Source of the DNA: Urechis unicinctus
Taxonomy: Eukaryota; Annelida; Polychaeta; Xenopneusta; Urechidae
DNA: 64,000 bases
Reading direction: 5' to 3'
Assembly: GCA_034190875.2 (NCBI GenBank)
Contig: CM067344.1
Span: 70,425,809-70,489,808, forward strand
A program made the translations under genes and the position numbers. The notes under the pieces are model-generated. The model was not told the DNA's origin. It saw only the letters and a program-made list of their open reading frames with translations, and ran no database searches. Of this stretch, positions 22,802-39,997 are shown one piece after another (positions within the stretch are counted from its first letter, which is position 1; every line of letters begins with the position of its first letter).

Positions 22802-24389
22802 GGGGCCGTATCCATAAAGAAACTTAAGTCCGCAAACTCAGGTTTTTGAGACGGCAAGCTGAGCTGGCCGTCTTATCCGTATCCAAAAAGAATCTCAAGT
22901 CTTCTAGTGTGCTCAACTCTGAGTCAGCAAGGTAGCTGACTTAAGTTCGCTAGCTCAAACTTAAAAATGGCGGTCCAACGGTAATGTTTCCAGAGAAATG
23001 CTTTTACAGATCTAAATAAGAACATGTATGTTTTTAAAATGAACCAAAACATAATCAGCCGTTCGTTTCGTATGACACACCAATTTTTATCGGGTTATTT
23101 GAATTATTTACGCAGCAAGTTGTTTTCGTAAAAACGAAGCGGGGAATTCTTCACAAACAATCGGGTCGCTTAGGAGAGGCTGTTGTTTCCTAGAAAGCGA
23201 GGCAGCTTGCAGCAGTCTAGCTCCGAATTAGGAGTGTTTTGCGGGATAATCTGAGTGGATGGGAGTTTCCAAGTGAATAGAATATCCATTCACGATTGGT
23301 CATGTTACAGATAAATTTCTTAAACTTCATTAATCAAAACAACGGCGCCAAGATTCACATTTCGTATGATTGAATATAAGAAAAGCAGGTACCAAGCCTA
23401 CAAATATATAAATCCACTTCATGATAAAATGGCAGATATTGAAAGTGCCCCCAAAGCACACCAAAGACAAGGGTTATTTTGCGATAAAAAAAAACTCCGC
23501 TTTATACGTCATATACAACGACACGTCATAGTCTAATGACGCGCAGTGACCCAGTAACGCGCGAATTCCAACGGACTGTCAAACAACAAAACTCAACAAG
23601 GATTGTTTGTATTCATCGCGGAATTATAATGTTATTAGTGCAAGCATGGTCGATGGAATTATTTCCCAATCGTGTGGATTAGCCGTGATTATATTGCCGA
23701 TTATAAGAGCTAGCCAGTTTGCAAATCGTCTCCATAAGAAACAATGGTTCATCGTGCCGCTGGCGTTGTGGTCATGTTCATGGATAACAATCATTACATT
23801 TACAGTGCCGTAGATTGCTGAGAATATATTGAAATTCGTATATTATACCTGATATCATCGTATATTATACTTGATACCATAAAATATTGTACAGTCGGAT
23901 TGAATAAAGGTGAGTGACATATTCATAAACAACCGGTTAAAAGACTATTCTTTTTTTACTTTGTTTTGATAAACGATAAGTTGATAACGACAGTAGACTA
24001 CTAGACCCTACTAGGTCTAGACTTTATTATATAAAATAGTCAGACTAGACCACTTCCATTCCTCCGTCTAAATCGACCATTCTTTGCCACTTTATTCCAT
24101 TTTCTGTCTAATGAACACAGAGACAAACTATGATCGCGAAGGTACTAGCTCCGGTCATAACGGTAACATGAATTTATACCGTCTACTGACGTCTTGTAGG
24201 GCTACGAAGGTACATGAGTGTAACTATAGCCACTAATCGTTTTTGGCTGTTTGCTAGCCTTGAGCTGGTGGTCTCAGCTGAGTTCGCTAACAATTTGTTT
24301 TGTGGATACGCCTGAGTTCGCGGACTCAGCTTAGCACACCGACTCAAGTTAAGACGACTCAATTTAAGATTCGTTATGGATACGGCCCC
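22802..24389. mobile_element. 1.6-kb TIR DNA transposon, non-autonomous
   Basis: Begins GGGGCCGTATCCATAAA and ends with the inverse of GGGGCCGTATCCATAAC. Just inside both ends are imperfect repeats of AAGTC/GAGTCCGC-AACTCAGG and AGCTGAG motifs, giving complex subterminal arms of about 150-200 bp. No transposase frame; a 68-codon frame at 23607-23813 is unassigned. Flanks (ACCCA left, AGTAAC right) give no clear target duplication. The end style recalls PIF/Harbinger or ISL2EU elements, but the superfamily is unproven. Two miniature elements sit in and at its right end. Confidence 0.75.
24137..24213 (+). mobile_element. 59-bp miniature element, copy 1, with 9-bp target duplication
   Basis: The unit at 24146-24204 begins TAGCTCCGGTC and ends GTAGGGCTA. 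It is bounded by exact CGAAGGTAC repeats at 24137-24145 and 24205-24213. It equals copy 2 at all 53 shared bases and has 6 extra bases (GTCTAC). It lies inside the 1.6-kb TIR element and so inserted after it. Inverted-repeat ends are only TAGC...GCTA. It has no coding capacity and no poly-A tail. Confidence 0.85.
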
Positions 24390-24458
24390 AGTAACTTAGC
24401 CCTACAAGACGTCAGGTATAAATTCATGTTACCGTTATGACCGGAGCTACCAGTAACT
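24388..24458 (-). mobile_element. 53-bp miniature element, copy 2, with 9-bp target duplication
   Basis: The unit at 24397-24449, read on the - strand, is identical to copy 1 apart from lacking GTCTAC. It is bounded by exact CCAGTAACT repeats at 24388-24396 and 24450-24458. The first two bases of the left repeat are the last two bases of the 1.6-kb TIR element, so the insertion point straddled that element's right edge. With copy 1 it forms an inverted pair around a ~190-bp loop. Confidence 0.87.
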
Positions 24459-26506
24459 AAGCATGCGTAACTCTGCCATTTTCTGGTATTATCGCTCGAA
24501 CTCCACCCGTTTTCAGCTGGGGATGTAGTGCAGCGTCTACCGTGTGCCATGTATGGATGAAAATTCAGTTGCCGTCAAAAATAAGAAATCGAACTTCACT
24601 TGGGCCATAAACATAGCTGGGGTCACCGACTGGGCTTGACTTTTTCTAATATCATTACTAAACGCAGTAGAGAATCGGTTGATGATTCCATTTTCAAAAC
24701 AGTATTTTGAAGATTGTTGATGAAATGCACCTTTAAGTAACGAGGACATAGTTGAAAGTAATTGTGGTGCTTTGGATCACCCCGTAGGTCTTATCACGCA
24801 CTTGGCACAAATAGGATAAACGTCCACCCGGAAACCAGCAAGCTACATGGATGTTGCTGCTAGGTGTATATGCAGTTCATATGACATCAGTTAAACCGCC
24901 TTCATAATGATAATATATCTGAGATAAATTATAGACTATATCAGTGTGATGCCAGTGTCGTCACATTAATGACCCGGGTCTGCTTCTACAGGTGTTACTG
25001 TCTTACTCTGGATAATACGTAGTGAAGATGGCTCAGCTGAAAGTTAATTACAGGTAATTAGCAGCTTGTCAAATGGCGCCTGTGTTGTTTTGCAATGACG
25101 TAAGTGGGGTCAATGGCATGCTTGTTAATTGAAAGCTAATGAAAGACGGTGTGGAGGTAAATGAGCCGTCTGTATGTATACAATCACCGCCATAAACAGC
25201 GCCCGTGTCGCAGGCCACTGCGCATGCTCGGACCAGAGAAGGTCCTTTGTTTGACATGGATGAAGTCAAGTTGTACGCTGGTTGTTGACGACTAATTCTG
25301 GTATCTGACAATTTGAGCAAAATCGACGTAGGAATGATTTCCCGTCGCAATTTAAGGCATGGTGTCACTCACCTGGTCATGATTGCTCAAACTGGTGCAG
25401 TCAATTCGATGTGGTTTTTGTATGGCGTGGCTAAGTAGGCATTGCACATCTCGATAGGCATACATTTCATTAACTATTGATATAGCCATATCAATGTTGC
25501 TTCAGACAAGGAGCACATTGCACCACAAATACAATACGTACTCGTGTGACATGAACTTCCGAGCCGGCAACGTCCTACATTCTGTGCCGCGAAGCTCTAA
25601 ATGTAATCCTCTCAATGTAAGTACATCATTATGATATCATACCAGATAATCAACTGTGGTGCTGCTTTCTTACGGATTCCGTACATCTTGAAGAATCGTA
25701 GCAATCATCCTATATTACATCACACGCGCAATTAAGCAGACGTTCATGCAAGGGTTTAATGCATCGCATTGCGGAAAACTACCACAAAAGGGATAATGTG
25801 GCCAAACTGATGTTGCTCGAAAAATTACGTTGTCTTGTCAAATGCCTCATAACACTGAGCTAGGGGTGGAAGGCCAACCGAACACTGACCAGTCAGACGA
25901 ACATAAGCGAATGAATAAAATAATATAAATTCTTACAGTTGATGCCATCTGCCTAACAATGTATTCTGTTCACTAACCAAGATCGATGCTTACTTCCTAG
26001 TCCCTTAACTGTTATCATATAAGCTTGGTAATGTAGAAATGACGCTTTCATATGGACCCAGATTGTGTGCAAGTAATGAAGTAAACATAAGAGGTTCCTC
26101 TTAATGGAGCCCCACTTGTACAAATTCTCAGTAAATTGGGTGCTACATCGGAAATAGATAGTTAGACCCATGTAGATTCACGATTCAATCACCGCCGATG
26201 AGATAAGGGACAGTTGTTCATATGTTGTATCAACATCGTTTACGTGGTATCTGTTATGCATATATAGGGTAATTAATATGTCTACCTATGCCCGACAAAA
26301 TTACTGAATGGCTGGTTTTCGCAGCGTATACTTGACACAGGATGGTTGCATTATTCTCTACACATGAGAATACAGATGTTAATAGTTGATAATATTTACC
26401 ATATTTGATGCCAACATATCTTTCATGTAAAACCAATACTCAAGGTAGGCATACGGGATGTATAGACGTCAAAAGCTGGCCGGCATTGTTTGAAGGCTGG
26501 TTTATG
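24459..26506. other. no recognised gene
   Basis: Intergenic. A weak similarity exists between 26020-26118 and 60434-60560 (AGCTTGGTAATGTA and CTCTTAATG with CCACTTG at the two ends). No exon recognised. Confidence 0.4.
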
Positions 26507-27698
26507 GAATGAGAAAGACAGAAAAGAAAGACAGAAAATCAATTTATTAAACCAATTGAACATATAAACAATGAACAATTGATAAGGAGACTCCAACTAA
26601 GGCTGATGAGCCGCTGCTGCTGGAGCCACCCAGACATAATGACAATAAAAATAATAATATAAAAGAGGAAAACACACAAAAGGTAGACTATGTACAAAAG
26701 AGAAGCATAGTACACAATAATAATAATAATAATAATAAGTACATGAGGTCACAGCATCATGTTACCTGAGTAAGAAGGTACAGAAAACATTTACATAGAC
26801 AGAGGGTTTTGGCAAAGTCCGGAATTTGGTGACATGAGTAACACATTTTGAATCTATACAATAACAAATGACTTTCCTGCTTGACTAGTTAATGTGGGCA
26901 AGTACATGTATAACAATTTGGAGTGGTGCACATATACCTGTATCTATTGATAAACCAATTTTTTATGTAGTTGCAGTATCCTGTGTAAGAATGAGAGAAT
27001 ATTTTTGTTACTATGATATTCGGGGCATTGTTAATGAATTTTGGAATGCTGAAACGAATGGATGAGACTGCAAAAGAGTGTTTTACTCTTGGGATGAAAA
27101 GATTATTTTGATTTCTAGTATTGTGATTATGAATGTCAGATGTTTGATTTATTAAGTTTATGTTATTGTAATATGAAGGTAGGTTGTTGTGACAGTAATT
27201 ATAATAGAATTTATATCTGGAGAGTGAAAATAGATCTTCAATTTTCAAGATCTGTAGTTCTTTAAAAAGAGGATCAGTGTGAGCATTGTAGGAGCTGCAG
27301 GTAATGATCCGAATGATCTTTTTTTTGAAGTTTTACAATTCTATTTCCATGTTGACCCCAAAGTAACAAGTTGTAGTTTAGATGTGGTAATATCAGTGAG
27401 TTGTAGAGCATTTTTTTAATATCTAGGGGGAGGAGGTGTTTTTAGTTTATTGATAATGCCCATTGTTCGACTAAGTTTGCTATGGATTTTATCAGTATGA
27501 CTTTTCCAGCTGAGGTGCTGATCGATGTTGAGGCCCAGGAAGTTGAAATCTTGCACTTGTTTGATTTCTGTGTTATTTATAAGGATCTGGATTCTTGAAT
27601 GGAATTTTTTGGGTGGTTTATGAAAAATCATGAATTTGGTCTTGCTTGTGTTAAGGGACAGCTTGTTGTGCATAAGCCAGTTGTTGACATTATTAAGT

Positions 27699-28394
27699 TC
27701 ATTGTTTAATGTGTCTATATTGTATGTAGAATTTCTTGAGTTTTAGGGTGGTTGTAAGGGTCGTATCATCCGCATATGTTATGACTTTGAATAAATTTGA
27801 TGCATTGCAGATGTCATTTACATATATCAAGAATAAAAGGGGCCCTAAGATTGATCCCTGAGGCACTCCAGTTGTAAGGGGGAGGAGGTCAGACTGAGTG
27901 CCTTCAAAATTTACATATTGTTTTCTGTCTTGTAGATAGTTTTTAATTACTATGCTACTGGTGTTTGTGAATCCATAATAAGTTAGTTTTGAAAGCAGTA
28001 TGTTATGATCTATTGTGTCAAAGGCTTTGCTGAGGTCAAGAAATATGCTGATTGGTAGCAAATTATGGTCTAGGTCATTTAGTACAGATTCGATCAGTTC
28101 TACTGCTGCTAGTTCAGTGGAATGCCCTTTCCTGAAACCATACTGGTTATCATAGAATAAGTTATGGGTTTGGAAGTACTGATATATTTGTTGGAAAATA
28201 ATTTTTTCAAATATTTTTGATATGGATGGAAGAAGTGATATTGGGCGATAGTTATCAAATAAAAATTTATCCCCTTTTTTGAAGATGGGAATGACTTTTG
28301 CTGTCTTTAAGGATCTGGGAAATATGCCTGTATTGAGGGTTTGGTTGATAATTATAGTAATTGGTTTGATGAGTGCTTGTTTGAGATGCTTCAA
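27699..28394 (-). pseudogene. reverse transcriptase domain of the first LINE
   Basis: 231 codons covering the RT palm and fingers. The catalytic Y-A-D-D and the FLDLSKAFDTIDH and GVPQGSILG blocks are intact. The frame is lost after TTLKLKKF. Belongs to the Jockey/CR1-like LINE; not a host gene. Confidence 0.93.
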
Positions 28395-29091
28395 GAGATT
28401 TGTTGATATGTTATCATATCCACAACTGTTTTTTTTCCTTTCAGGTCATTTACAACTTTGGAAATTTCTGACTCGTTAACATTTTTGAAATTGAAAATGT
28501 TCCGTTGTTGTTGCTCCGTTAAGTACAAAGTGAAATCCTCATTTGAAGGTGGGTTTATATTTTTTGCTAAATTTGGACCCAAATTTGTGAAAAATGAGTT
28601 AAATTTGTTTGCAATTTCAGTTTTATTGTTTTATTTGTGTTCCATTATGTATGAAGTAATCAGGAAGTTTCTCCTTTTTCCCAGATTTATTTAAAATTTC
28701 ATTTATGTTTTGCCATGTTTTTTTCATGTCTGAGATTGAGTCTTTGAAGCATTTGCCATAATGTCTGGTTTTAGCTTCTTTTTTATTGTTTTTTTCAATA
28801 TGTGATTGTAACTGGCTAGATTTTGTTTTAAAGTATTGTAGCTGTCAGAATTTTGTGGTGTTTTAATTTTAGATTTATACAGTTTGTCTCGGTAGCGAAT
28901 GGATTTGATTATACCCTTTGTGATCCACATGTTTTTCTTGTGCTTATGTTTGTTGAATCTAACATATTTCTGAGGGAAATGTTTTTCATAACATGACTGA
29001 AGAATGTTTTCTACAATATTGTAGTTTGCCTCTGGATCAGCTTTATCATTTTGATTAATTTTGTCACAAATATTTGCTTGGTGGAGATCAT

Positions 29092-29685
29092 TTAACATGT
29101 CCTCGACAGCTGTTTTCTTTTTTGAAGTAATTTTGATAAATTTGGGGTTGTTATTTTTTTTGTTGTAGTTAATTTAATAGAGATGAAATAGGGGTGATGG
29201 TCAGAGAGTTTGTTTAACATGACCCCAGCTGATGAATGAAGAGATGCTTTTGTTAATTTACAGAAGAAGTTGTCAATAAGTGTACAACATGTGTTTGAGA
29301 ATCTTGTTGGCAAAGTTATCTTTGGATAAAAACTATGTTCGATCATGGTGTCAAAGAAGTCATTGAAGATATTTTTTTCCTTTATTTTAAGTAAGTTGAT
29401 ATTGAAATCGCCAGCAAGTATGACTTCTTGTTTGTAATTTTCAAGTACTTTTAAGGAAGATGAAATTTCACTTGTGAAAGTGTTATAGTTTTCCTCTGAA
29501 TTGCGAGGGGGTCTGTAGATGTTGCCCAAGATTATGTTATTTGATAGTGTGTCACTATGGATTTCTATGAACTGGGATGATTGGTCATAATGCTTGGGCT
29601 GCTTGAATTTACTAACTGACAGGTGCACAATGTTATACTTTGTCTGTCCATACATATATTCCCGCTGCCCTTTATTTACAGACAA
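29092..29685 (-). pseudogene. partial endonuclease domain of the first LINE
   Basis: 197 codons with the GNIYRPP, AGDFN and SDHHPYF landmarks of LINE apurinic endonucleases. The N-terminal catalytic Asn/Glu blocks are absent, because the element is truncated near 29690. Confidence 0.85.
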
Positions 29686-29690
29686 TTAAC

Positions 29691-33720
<4,030 letters not shown>

Positions 33721-36353
33721 TATTTCAAGGTTACTGGGGATTGGTAGCACTGCCTGCCTGCACACTAGCCTTAGCAGCCGCGCAGTCCGACCACAAAACG
33801 ATTTCGGTCCTGATCCTCTCCCCCAGAAAAAAGTTATTTATTTCATTTACCAAGCAGAGAGTTATCTCAATATATCTCTTTTCGAAAATGACGTCTCAAA
33901 CAAATAAGTGCCTCGAATGTCAGGCAACTCGATTTGGAGCGTGACAGCGCCACCAGCTGCAAATCGCAGGGAACCTTATGCCCCATGTGCCCCATATCCC
34001 CCATATCACACCGCGCTAAGTTACTTTAAATAGTTATTAGCGGGGGGGGGGGGGGGGGATTCTGGCTGGTTTGCAGTCCGAGAAGAATAAAATTAACACG
34101 TTAACCAACGTTGGTATATATTAGCTGACAACGTTCAATATTGTTTTAATGATCTGATATCATGAAATCATCGGTAATTTGGCGTTTTTCTCGTTGAAAC
34201 TAGTGCTAATCTAGTCCCTCTGACATATTTTGCAACACCGGTAGTCGAATATAATTATATAGTATTTCGATATATTATTTCGGAGCCAAAACGACTCAAA
34301 CGTTAGTTAATGCTCGCCATGTGTTCACTGCTGTTGCAAACTGAGCAAAAGAGATTTCAGGCTGCAAAGGTGCATATATAGGAAACCATACCGAATTCTA
34401 GGTGTCACAAATAACCTCATCTAGAAATGTTATTACTTGCCACATGAAGCTTTCGGAACATCCTCTTGAGTAAACAAATATCCCTGACGAACATCATCGC
34501 AAAAGCTTTTATGTATCATGTTTGAACCATATGTTAAATAATATTAACTATCTGGCAACAGGTCATTGCAAATATTGTGCTTCTTTAAGTGCTTGGTGGC
34601 AATAGATTTGTTGTCAGCAAGACCATCATAAAACGCTGCCATTGATTCACTAAGCCGAAGTAAATTATGACATTGATGCTTACATCAAAGAGCAATCTCA
34701 CGGAGTGTTATAATGAGTGTTATAATTCCTTCGGAAGGTATCTAAAAAGGTAAAACGCAGACTATAAAACATTATGTTTCTTTGTTTACTGACTGCTACT
34801 ATATTATTGCTTCAATAAATGTTGATCATGAACCGACAGCCGCGAAGTATTCAATAGAGCCTCCTTTGTATTTGACGTGGCACTTTTAGAGACGACACAT
34901 TTGCATACATAGCTGACCATGGCGAACACTAATTGCTGTTTTGTTAAGCTAAATACAGCAAACAAGCAGGCAAGAATGATAGAAAACCGGCGTAGATGCT
35001 ATCAAATGGACAAGTATGATGTCTGAAGCTATGGGTCATAGAGATAGATCAATAGCAAACAATGAGGCTAGACAAAAAACAAATATTGACAGTTTAGTTA
35101 TGGTCATAGTCCGATCTTTTACTCCCAAATGGATGAATCATGATTGATATCTGATCAATTCCGCCGCATTCCATTAGTAAATATGTTATTCAACAGCAAA
35201 CGTCGGGTGGACATGCAATTAATGACGCGGATGAGCAACACCCTGTGAGCCCAACGCTATGTTTGAATTAACTGAACAGGCACTACAAACGAAGGTTTCA
35301 GGAACGAAACCGTTTGCACGATCTTATGCCAATAGGTTATCTGGATAGAACATGTTCTTTTGGATACATTGAATGTGTACACCACATGGACCACCCAGCA
35401 ATCACAACAAAACCAACTGTAGATCGATTGAATCGCAGCAGAGAACACAAACCGACGACCAGACGGCCTAGCTTATAAATGCGAGTGAATTCAAAATGCT
35501 ATGCGGTTAGTTGCCATATGATGTATTTCAACAGTACCATTCTACTATAATACACGAATTGCCTTAACCTGTATTATCCATAATAATCATAATAACCATA
35601 GCATGACTAGCAAATATCTTAAAAACCTTGGTATTGAAGGAATGTCGGCATCATGCTGAAACCCGTTTTGAATATATCAAATGCAATTAGTCGTTGCGCT
35701 GATTTGTTATACGTGTGTGTCGACGCTTATGTTTGGCAGCAATGATGTTAGGCAAGCTTTTTATCAGTGAAACAGGACTGCCAGTCACTGTAATAACATC
35801 ATGAATGTTTTTACCGGAACGTTTCGGTTGAGGCTTTCCTCGAAAATTTGCTGAAATATGTTTATATAAAGCAAAAGTAAAGGATAACAAGAAGATAATT
35901 ACTGATTCTAAATTGATATATTTTTTCGAGCAATTGAACATCACGAGGGTAAGTTTCTGTTGAATAATTGGCACAAAACTTACACATGTTCTAAATGACA
36001 ACCTATTACGTAAACGTTTTCCAATACCGCCTGCTTCCAATGCCTTCAGGCCAGAATTCCGGGTAGTAAAGCAGATTTATATCTCCAGTCTCTATAGCTA
36101 TACGGTATGAGAGTGTCCATGATTGTGGTTTTTATGCGCATTCAATTTCGAGCACCTTGACGATCTGTTCTTCTAAAAATGATTTTAGAAATGACGAGTC
36201 GATAACTCGATGCACACGAAAGATGAAGAGCACATATCTTCGAGGTCCTGCACGGTGCGGCTACCAAAAATGGCTCTAGGCCTTTCCTGACTTGTCTCCT
36301 TATCTCGCGCTATCTGTCGCTCATTCCTTTTTCAGTGTGCGCTGTTGATGCTT
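33721..36353. other. no recognised gene; one unassigned 117-codon frame
   Basis: Intergenic. A G run lies at 34041-34059. A - strand frame at 35687-36040 (117 codons, one hydrophobic segment FLLSFTFALY and a basic C-terminus) resembles nothing I know and has no supporting splice or promoter signal. Confidence 0.4.
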
Positions 36354-36354
36354 G

Positions 36355-36380
36355 TTGTTGTTGTTGTTGTTGTTGTTGTT
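36355..36380. repeat. (GTT)n microsatellite
   Basis: Eight or nine TTG/GTT units, uninterrupted. Confidence 0.9.
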
Positions 36381-36801
36381 ATCTAATTTTAATTCGCTTT
36401 CAGCTACTGTGGCCATGTGCGACTTTCAGAAAGTTGTTATGAATCATTATAATCCACAGACGATCAGTTGTTAGGAAGAAGCTTTTTTGTATATACTAAA
36501 TGGGGTAAAGATACGTTTATATGATTGATTGTGCACCTGAGAAGATTTGAGAAGAAAAATGCAAATGAGAGGATTTCTGCCGCTGGGGGCTGCTCCAACG
36601 TAAAGGCTGAGATAAAGAAGCCCTAAAGTAACCAGTTTTTCAACTGGGTTCCCTGGATAGTATGAACTAGTGAGGTATAGAAGAGTTCAATTTGTGCGTA
36701 AAAAAATATGTGATAAATATATATTGAAAAACGGAAGAGAATTGTTGAGAACGAATTGTCGGAATATTATTTTATTAGGAAAACTTTATTTCCTAGAGTA
36801 T

Positions 36802-38265
36802 TTATTTATAGATAAATCGTTTGGTATCTTTAATATATTTAGCAGTTGATTTTATGACATTTGGTTCGAAAATGCTTACAATAATCAATATTGATTGATA
36901 GATTAAGGTTTTAAGTTTGTTTGTTTGTTTGAAGGTTAGTTTCTTAAGAGAACAAATTATAGCAAGAGCCTCAGCCACAAAAATTGAAAAAATATTTGGA
37001 TTTTTAATGCTTTTTTTAAAATTGAGTTTCGGAATGAAAATGCCAAAGGCTGTACTTTGTGGATTTTTAGAACCATCGGTATATATTTCCATAGAATCAT
37101 GAGGCAAAGCATTTGTAAGTTCTAGAGTTAAAGATTTGTTGTATATTGGATTATTTCTGTCAATGGTTTGGGAAAGATCATTATTAATTGTAGGAATGTC
37201 TATATACCATGGAGGTATGGGAGGAATTGGTTCTGGTACAACCTGAAGAGTATTTTTAAAAATAGAAATAGAGATGTCATTAAGTGAGTTTGAGTAGTTA
37301 AGCTTTTTTGTATACCAGTTTTCTTGGAAAATGTTTTTCGTAGGAAGGTTAAAAGTTTTAGCTCTAATAATATATTTGAGGGTATTTATTTTTTTTGGCA
37401 TTTGTAACTGAATTGGGGGGAAACCTGATATTACTTGAAGTGATTTTGTAGAGGAAGATTTATGGGTTTTAGTAATAGATCTAAGAATGGATGATTGTAT
37501 TTTTTCTAGATTGTCAAAATTATTTTGAAAAGAATTTATAATTGCTGGAGAACCGTAAGTTAAATATTGTACTGAGTAGGTTGAATGAATTTTAGCCAAA
37601 ATATTTTTGTTTGCTCCCCAAGAAGTTCCGCTGATAATTCTAATTAAATTTGAGATTTTTTGGCATTTAGTACTAACAAATTTTGTATTTTCCTTCCAAT
37701 TTAGACGCTTATCAAAAACGATTCCTAAATATTTGGTGGATTCATGATACTTTATATAGGTGTTATTTAAAAAGATTTTTGGACAATAATTTGTATTTAA
37801 TCTTCCGAAAGTAATTGCTTTTGACTTTGTGGGACAGAATTTTATACCAGTTTGTTTTGCCCATTTGCTTATGTTGTTTATGTTTCCCTGTATGATTTTG
37901 GTTAATTTATTCGAAGGTTTACCTGAAGACCATATAGTTATATCGTCTGCATATATAGAGGCTTTAGAGGGAAGGGGAATGTCATTTATTAAGATAATGA
38001 AGAGTAAAGGAGAAATGACACTCCCTTGAGGAATGCCATTAATTGTTTTTATTGGATGTGAAGTAGAGTCGTTAATCCTAACTTTAATAATTCTATTGTC
38101 AAGGAAATTTTTAATCCACTTTATACAAATTCCGTTTATTCCCAAGTTTATAGCTTTTTTTATTATAATTGATTTGTTTGCTGTATCATATGCTTTAGAA
38201 ATGTCTAAGAATATTGCATGGGTAATTTTTGTGTTTTCTATACCTTGTTGGATATCATTTGCCAA
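36802..38265 (-). pseudogene. RT-RNase H part of the second LINE
   Basis: 487-codon open frame: RT palm with Y-A-D-D, thumb (KYLGIVFDKRLNWKEN), connection region and RNase H (E-I-Y-T-D-G-S-K and downstream A-E-A-L-A). The RT N-terminus (38266-38380) continues in another frame. The last RNase H block looks eroded. Confidence 0.92.
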
Positions 38266-39195
38266 ATTAGTGATATTGTCTACAGTGCTATGATGTTTCC
38301 TGAAAGCTGATTGTTTATTGTTAAAAAGATCGTTTACCTCTAGATACTAGCATTGGATTCTATTTTTGATTATTGTCTCGAAAATTTTTGACGCTGTTGA
38401 TGTGAGACTAATTGGTCTTTATGAGGAAGGGGAGTGAGGATCTAATTTGGGTTTAACTATTGGTAAAATGATTGCTGATTTCCAAGTTTCAGGGATAGTT
38501 GAGGAAAGCCATAGGTTATTATAAATATCAAGAAGAACGTCCAGGCAATTCTGAAGGAGGTGAAAGAAAAAAGGGTAGATAAAGAGCTGAAGATTGGTTT
38601 TTAATTGCCTTTTTTAATTCTGTTATTTTGATGGGTTGATTTAATGAAGTCAAAAGATTTATAAAGAACGGGAAAAATCACTATGATCTGGTTGAGAAGA
38701 ATTTTGATTATTTATTTCTGAAAAATGGTTTACTAAGATATTTGCTTTATCTTGATTTGATTGAACATAAGTTTTATCTGTTAGATTCATTAAGGAGGAA
38801 ATTTCTTTAGAGTTTTGTTTACCTTGGATTTTATTTTATTGTACTCCATAATTTATTTGAATTAGATTTATTAAGATTGTTACAAGTATCTTGCCAGAAT
38901 CTAGCTTTAGCTTTTTTGATAGTAACATTTACTGTTAGCTCTTTCTTTTTTGAAAAGAATAAAGTGTTCTTCCGATTGAGAATAAAAAAAATTGTTCCTA
39001 GCCTTATTCCTTATCTTAATGCTATTAGTGCAAGCGTCATCCCACCATGGATGTGATTTCAGTTTTTTTTTATTATATTTGATAAAAGGAATTGATTGGT
39101 TTGACGCCGAAATGAGAAGTTTTGTAAAGTTACTATATGATTTTATCGGGTCAGATTCTAATATGCAGTTGTTAATAGAGTTTTGGCAAATTTGC

Positions 39196-39997
39196 TTAAA
39201 AAGAGACCAGTTTGCTTTTTTTAAAATTCCATTTTTGTTGAATTACAGGAGAACTATTGTTTGGTTGTTTTACGTTACTTATACTTATTATATTATGATC
39301 ACTACCCAAAGACTGTTGATGGTTTGTAAAAAAGAATTTATGAGAAATGTCCTGAGTAGTTAAAATAAGGTCCAAAATATTTCTAATTTTATTATTAAAG
39401 TGGGTGGGCGAGGTATCATTATGAAGAGTGTTATTATTTTCTAGAATTAAATTAAATAAGGTATTCCCTTTTGCATTTGCTTTAGGGTGTTCCCAGAGGG
39501 GATGGTGAGATGTGAAGTCATCCATTATGAGATGTTTTCCTTTGTCCATTAATTTTTGGTATTCATTTTTATTTATTGATGTTTTATTGTCATAAAGATT
39601 TGTAATATGAAAAAAAGTTGTATTAATGTGAATTTTAATTGTTATTGACCCTAAAGAAATATTTGTATTGATTATTTTGAATAGGAATAAGAAGGCCACC
39701 ATGTGGGGCGCTAAGTCGGTCATTTTTAATTATTTTGTAGTTGGATAAAATAAATGAGTGATGCGGTTTTAGAAAAGTTTCCTGAAGGCATATTATGTTT
39801 GGTCTATTTTTTGAGTGGCTTAATATTTGAGAAAATTCATCAAGATGTTGATTTATGCCCCTGCAATTCCAGTTCCAAATGTTTAAACCATTATTTGAAT
39901 TCGATTTGATTTTTGAATTAGTGGGGAAATTTTGGGATAATGTTGTAGAGGAGATTGCTATTGCTTGGATAGTTAGTAGAAATAAGAGTATGAACAT
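39196..39997 (-). pseudogene. endonuclease part of the second LINE
   Basis: Two overlapping frames together cover an apurinic-type endonuclease: WNWNCRGI and CLQETFL at 39997-39635, then DDFTSHHPLWEHPKA and SDHN at 39723-39196. The usual GDFN/GDFNSH block reads DDFTSH, so one conserved Asn is substituted, and the frame shifts between the halves. Confidence 0.85.

Larger units (their letters stand above)
26507..29690 (-). mobile_element. Jockey/CR1-type LINE, 5'-truncated and degenerate
   Basis: Non-LTR retrotransposon on the - strand. From 29685 down: the C-terminal part of an apurinic-type endonuclease (NIYRPP, LAGDFNINLL, SDHHPYFI), a linker, reverse transcriptase (about 28440-27700: NYRPISLLPSISKIFEK, GFRKGHST, FLDLSKAFDTIDH, GVPQGSILGPLLF, TYADDTTL), the thumb (27673-27416, FLGLNIDQHLSWKSH) and a C-terminal domain (27248-26889, HNTRNQNNLF). 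The N-terminal endonuclease and any ORF1 are missing. The frame is broken at several joins, for example near 29095, 28390-28580 and 27690. The 3' end carries short GAAAGACAG-type repeats, typical of CR1/L2-like elements. It is inactive. Confidence 0.9.

Noticed and set aside
24137-24458. Single inverted duplication (template switch) as the origin of the two miniature copies
   Set aside because: Each copy has a different 9-bp direct repeat on both sides, which one inverted duplication would not create.
35687-36040. 117-codon frame with a hydrophobic segment on the - strand
   Set aside because: No domain, no homology I recognise and no promoter, splice or polyadenylation context.
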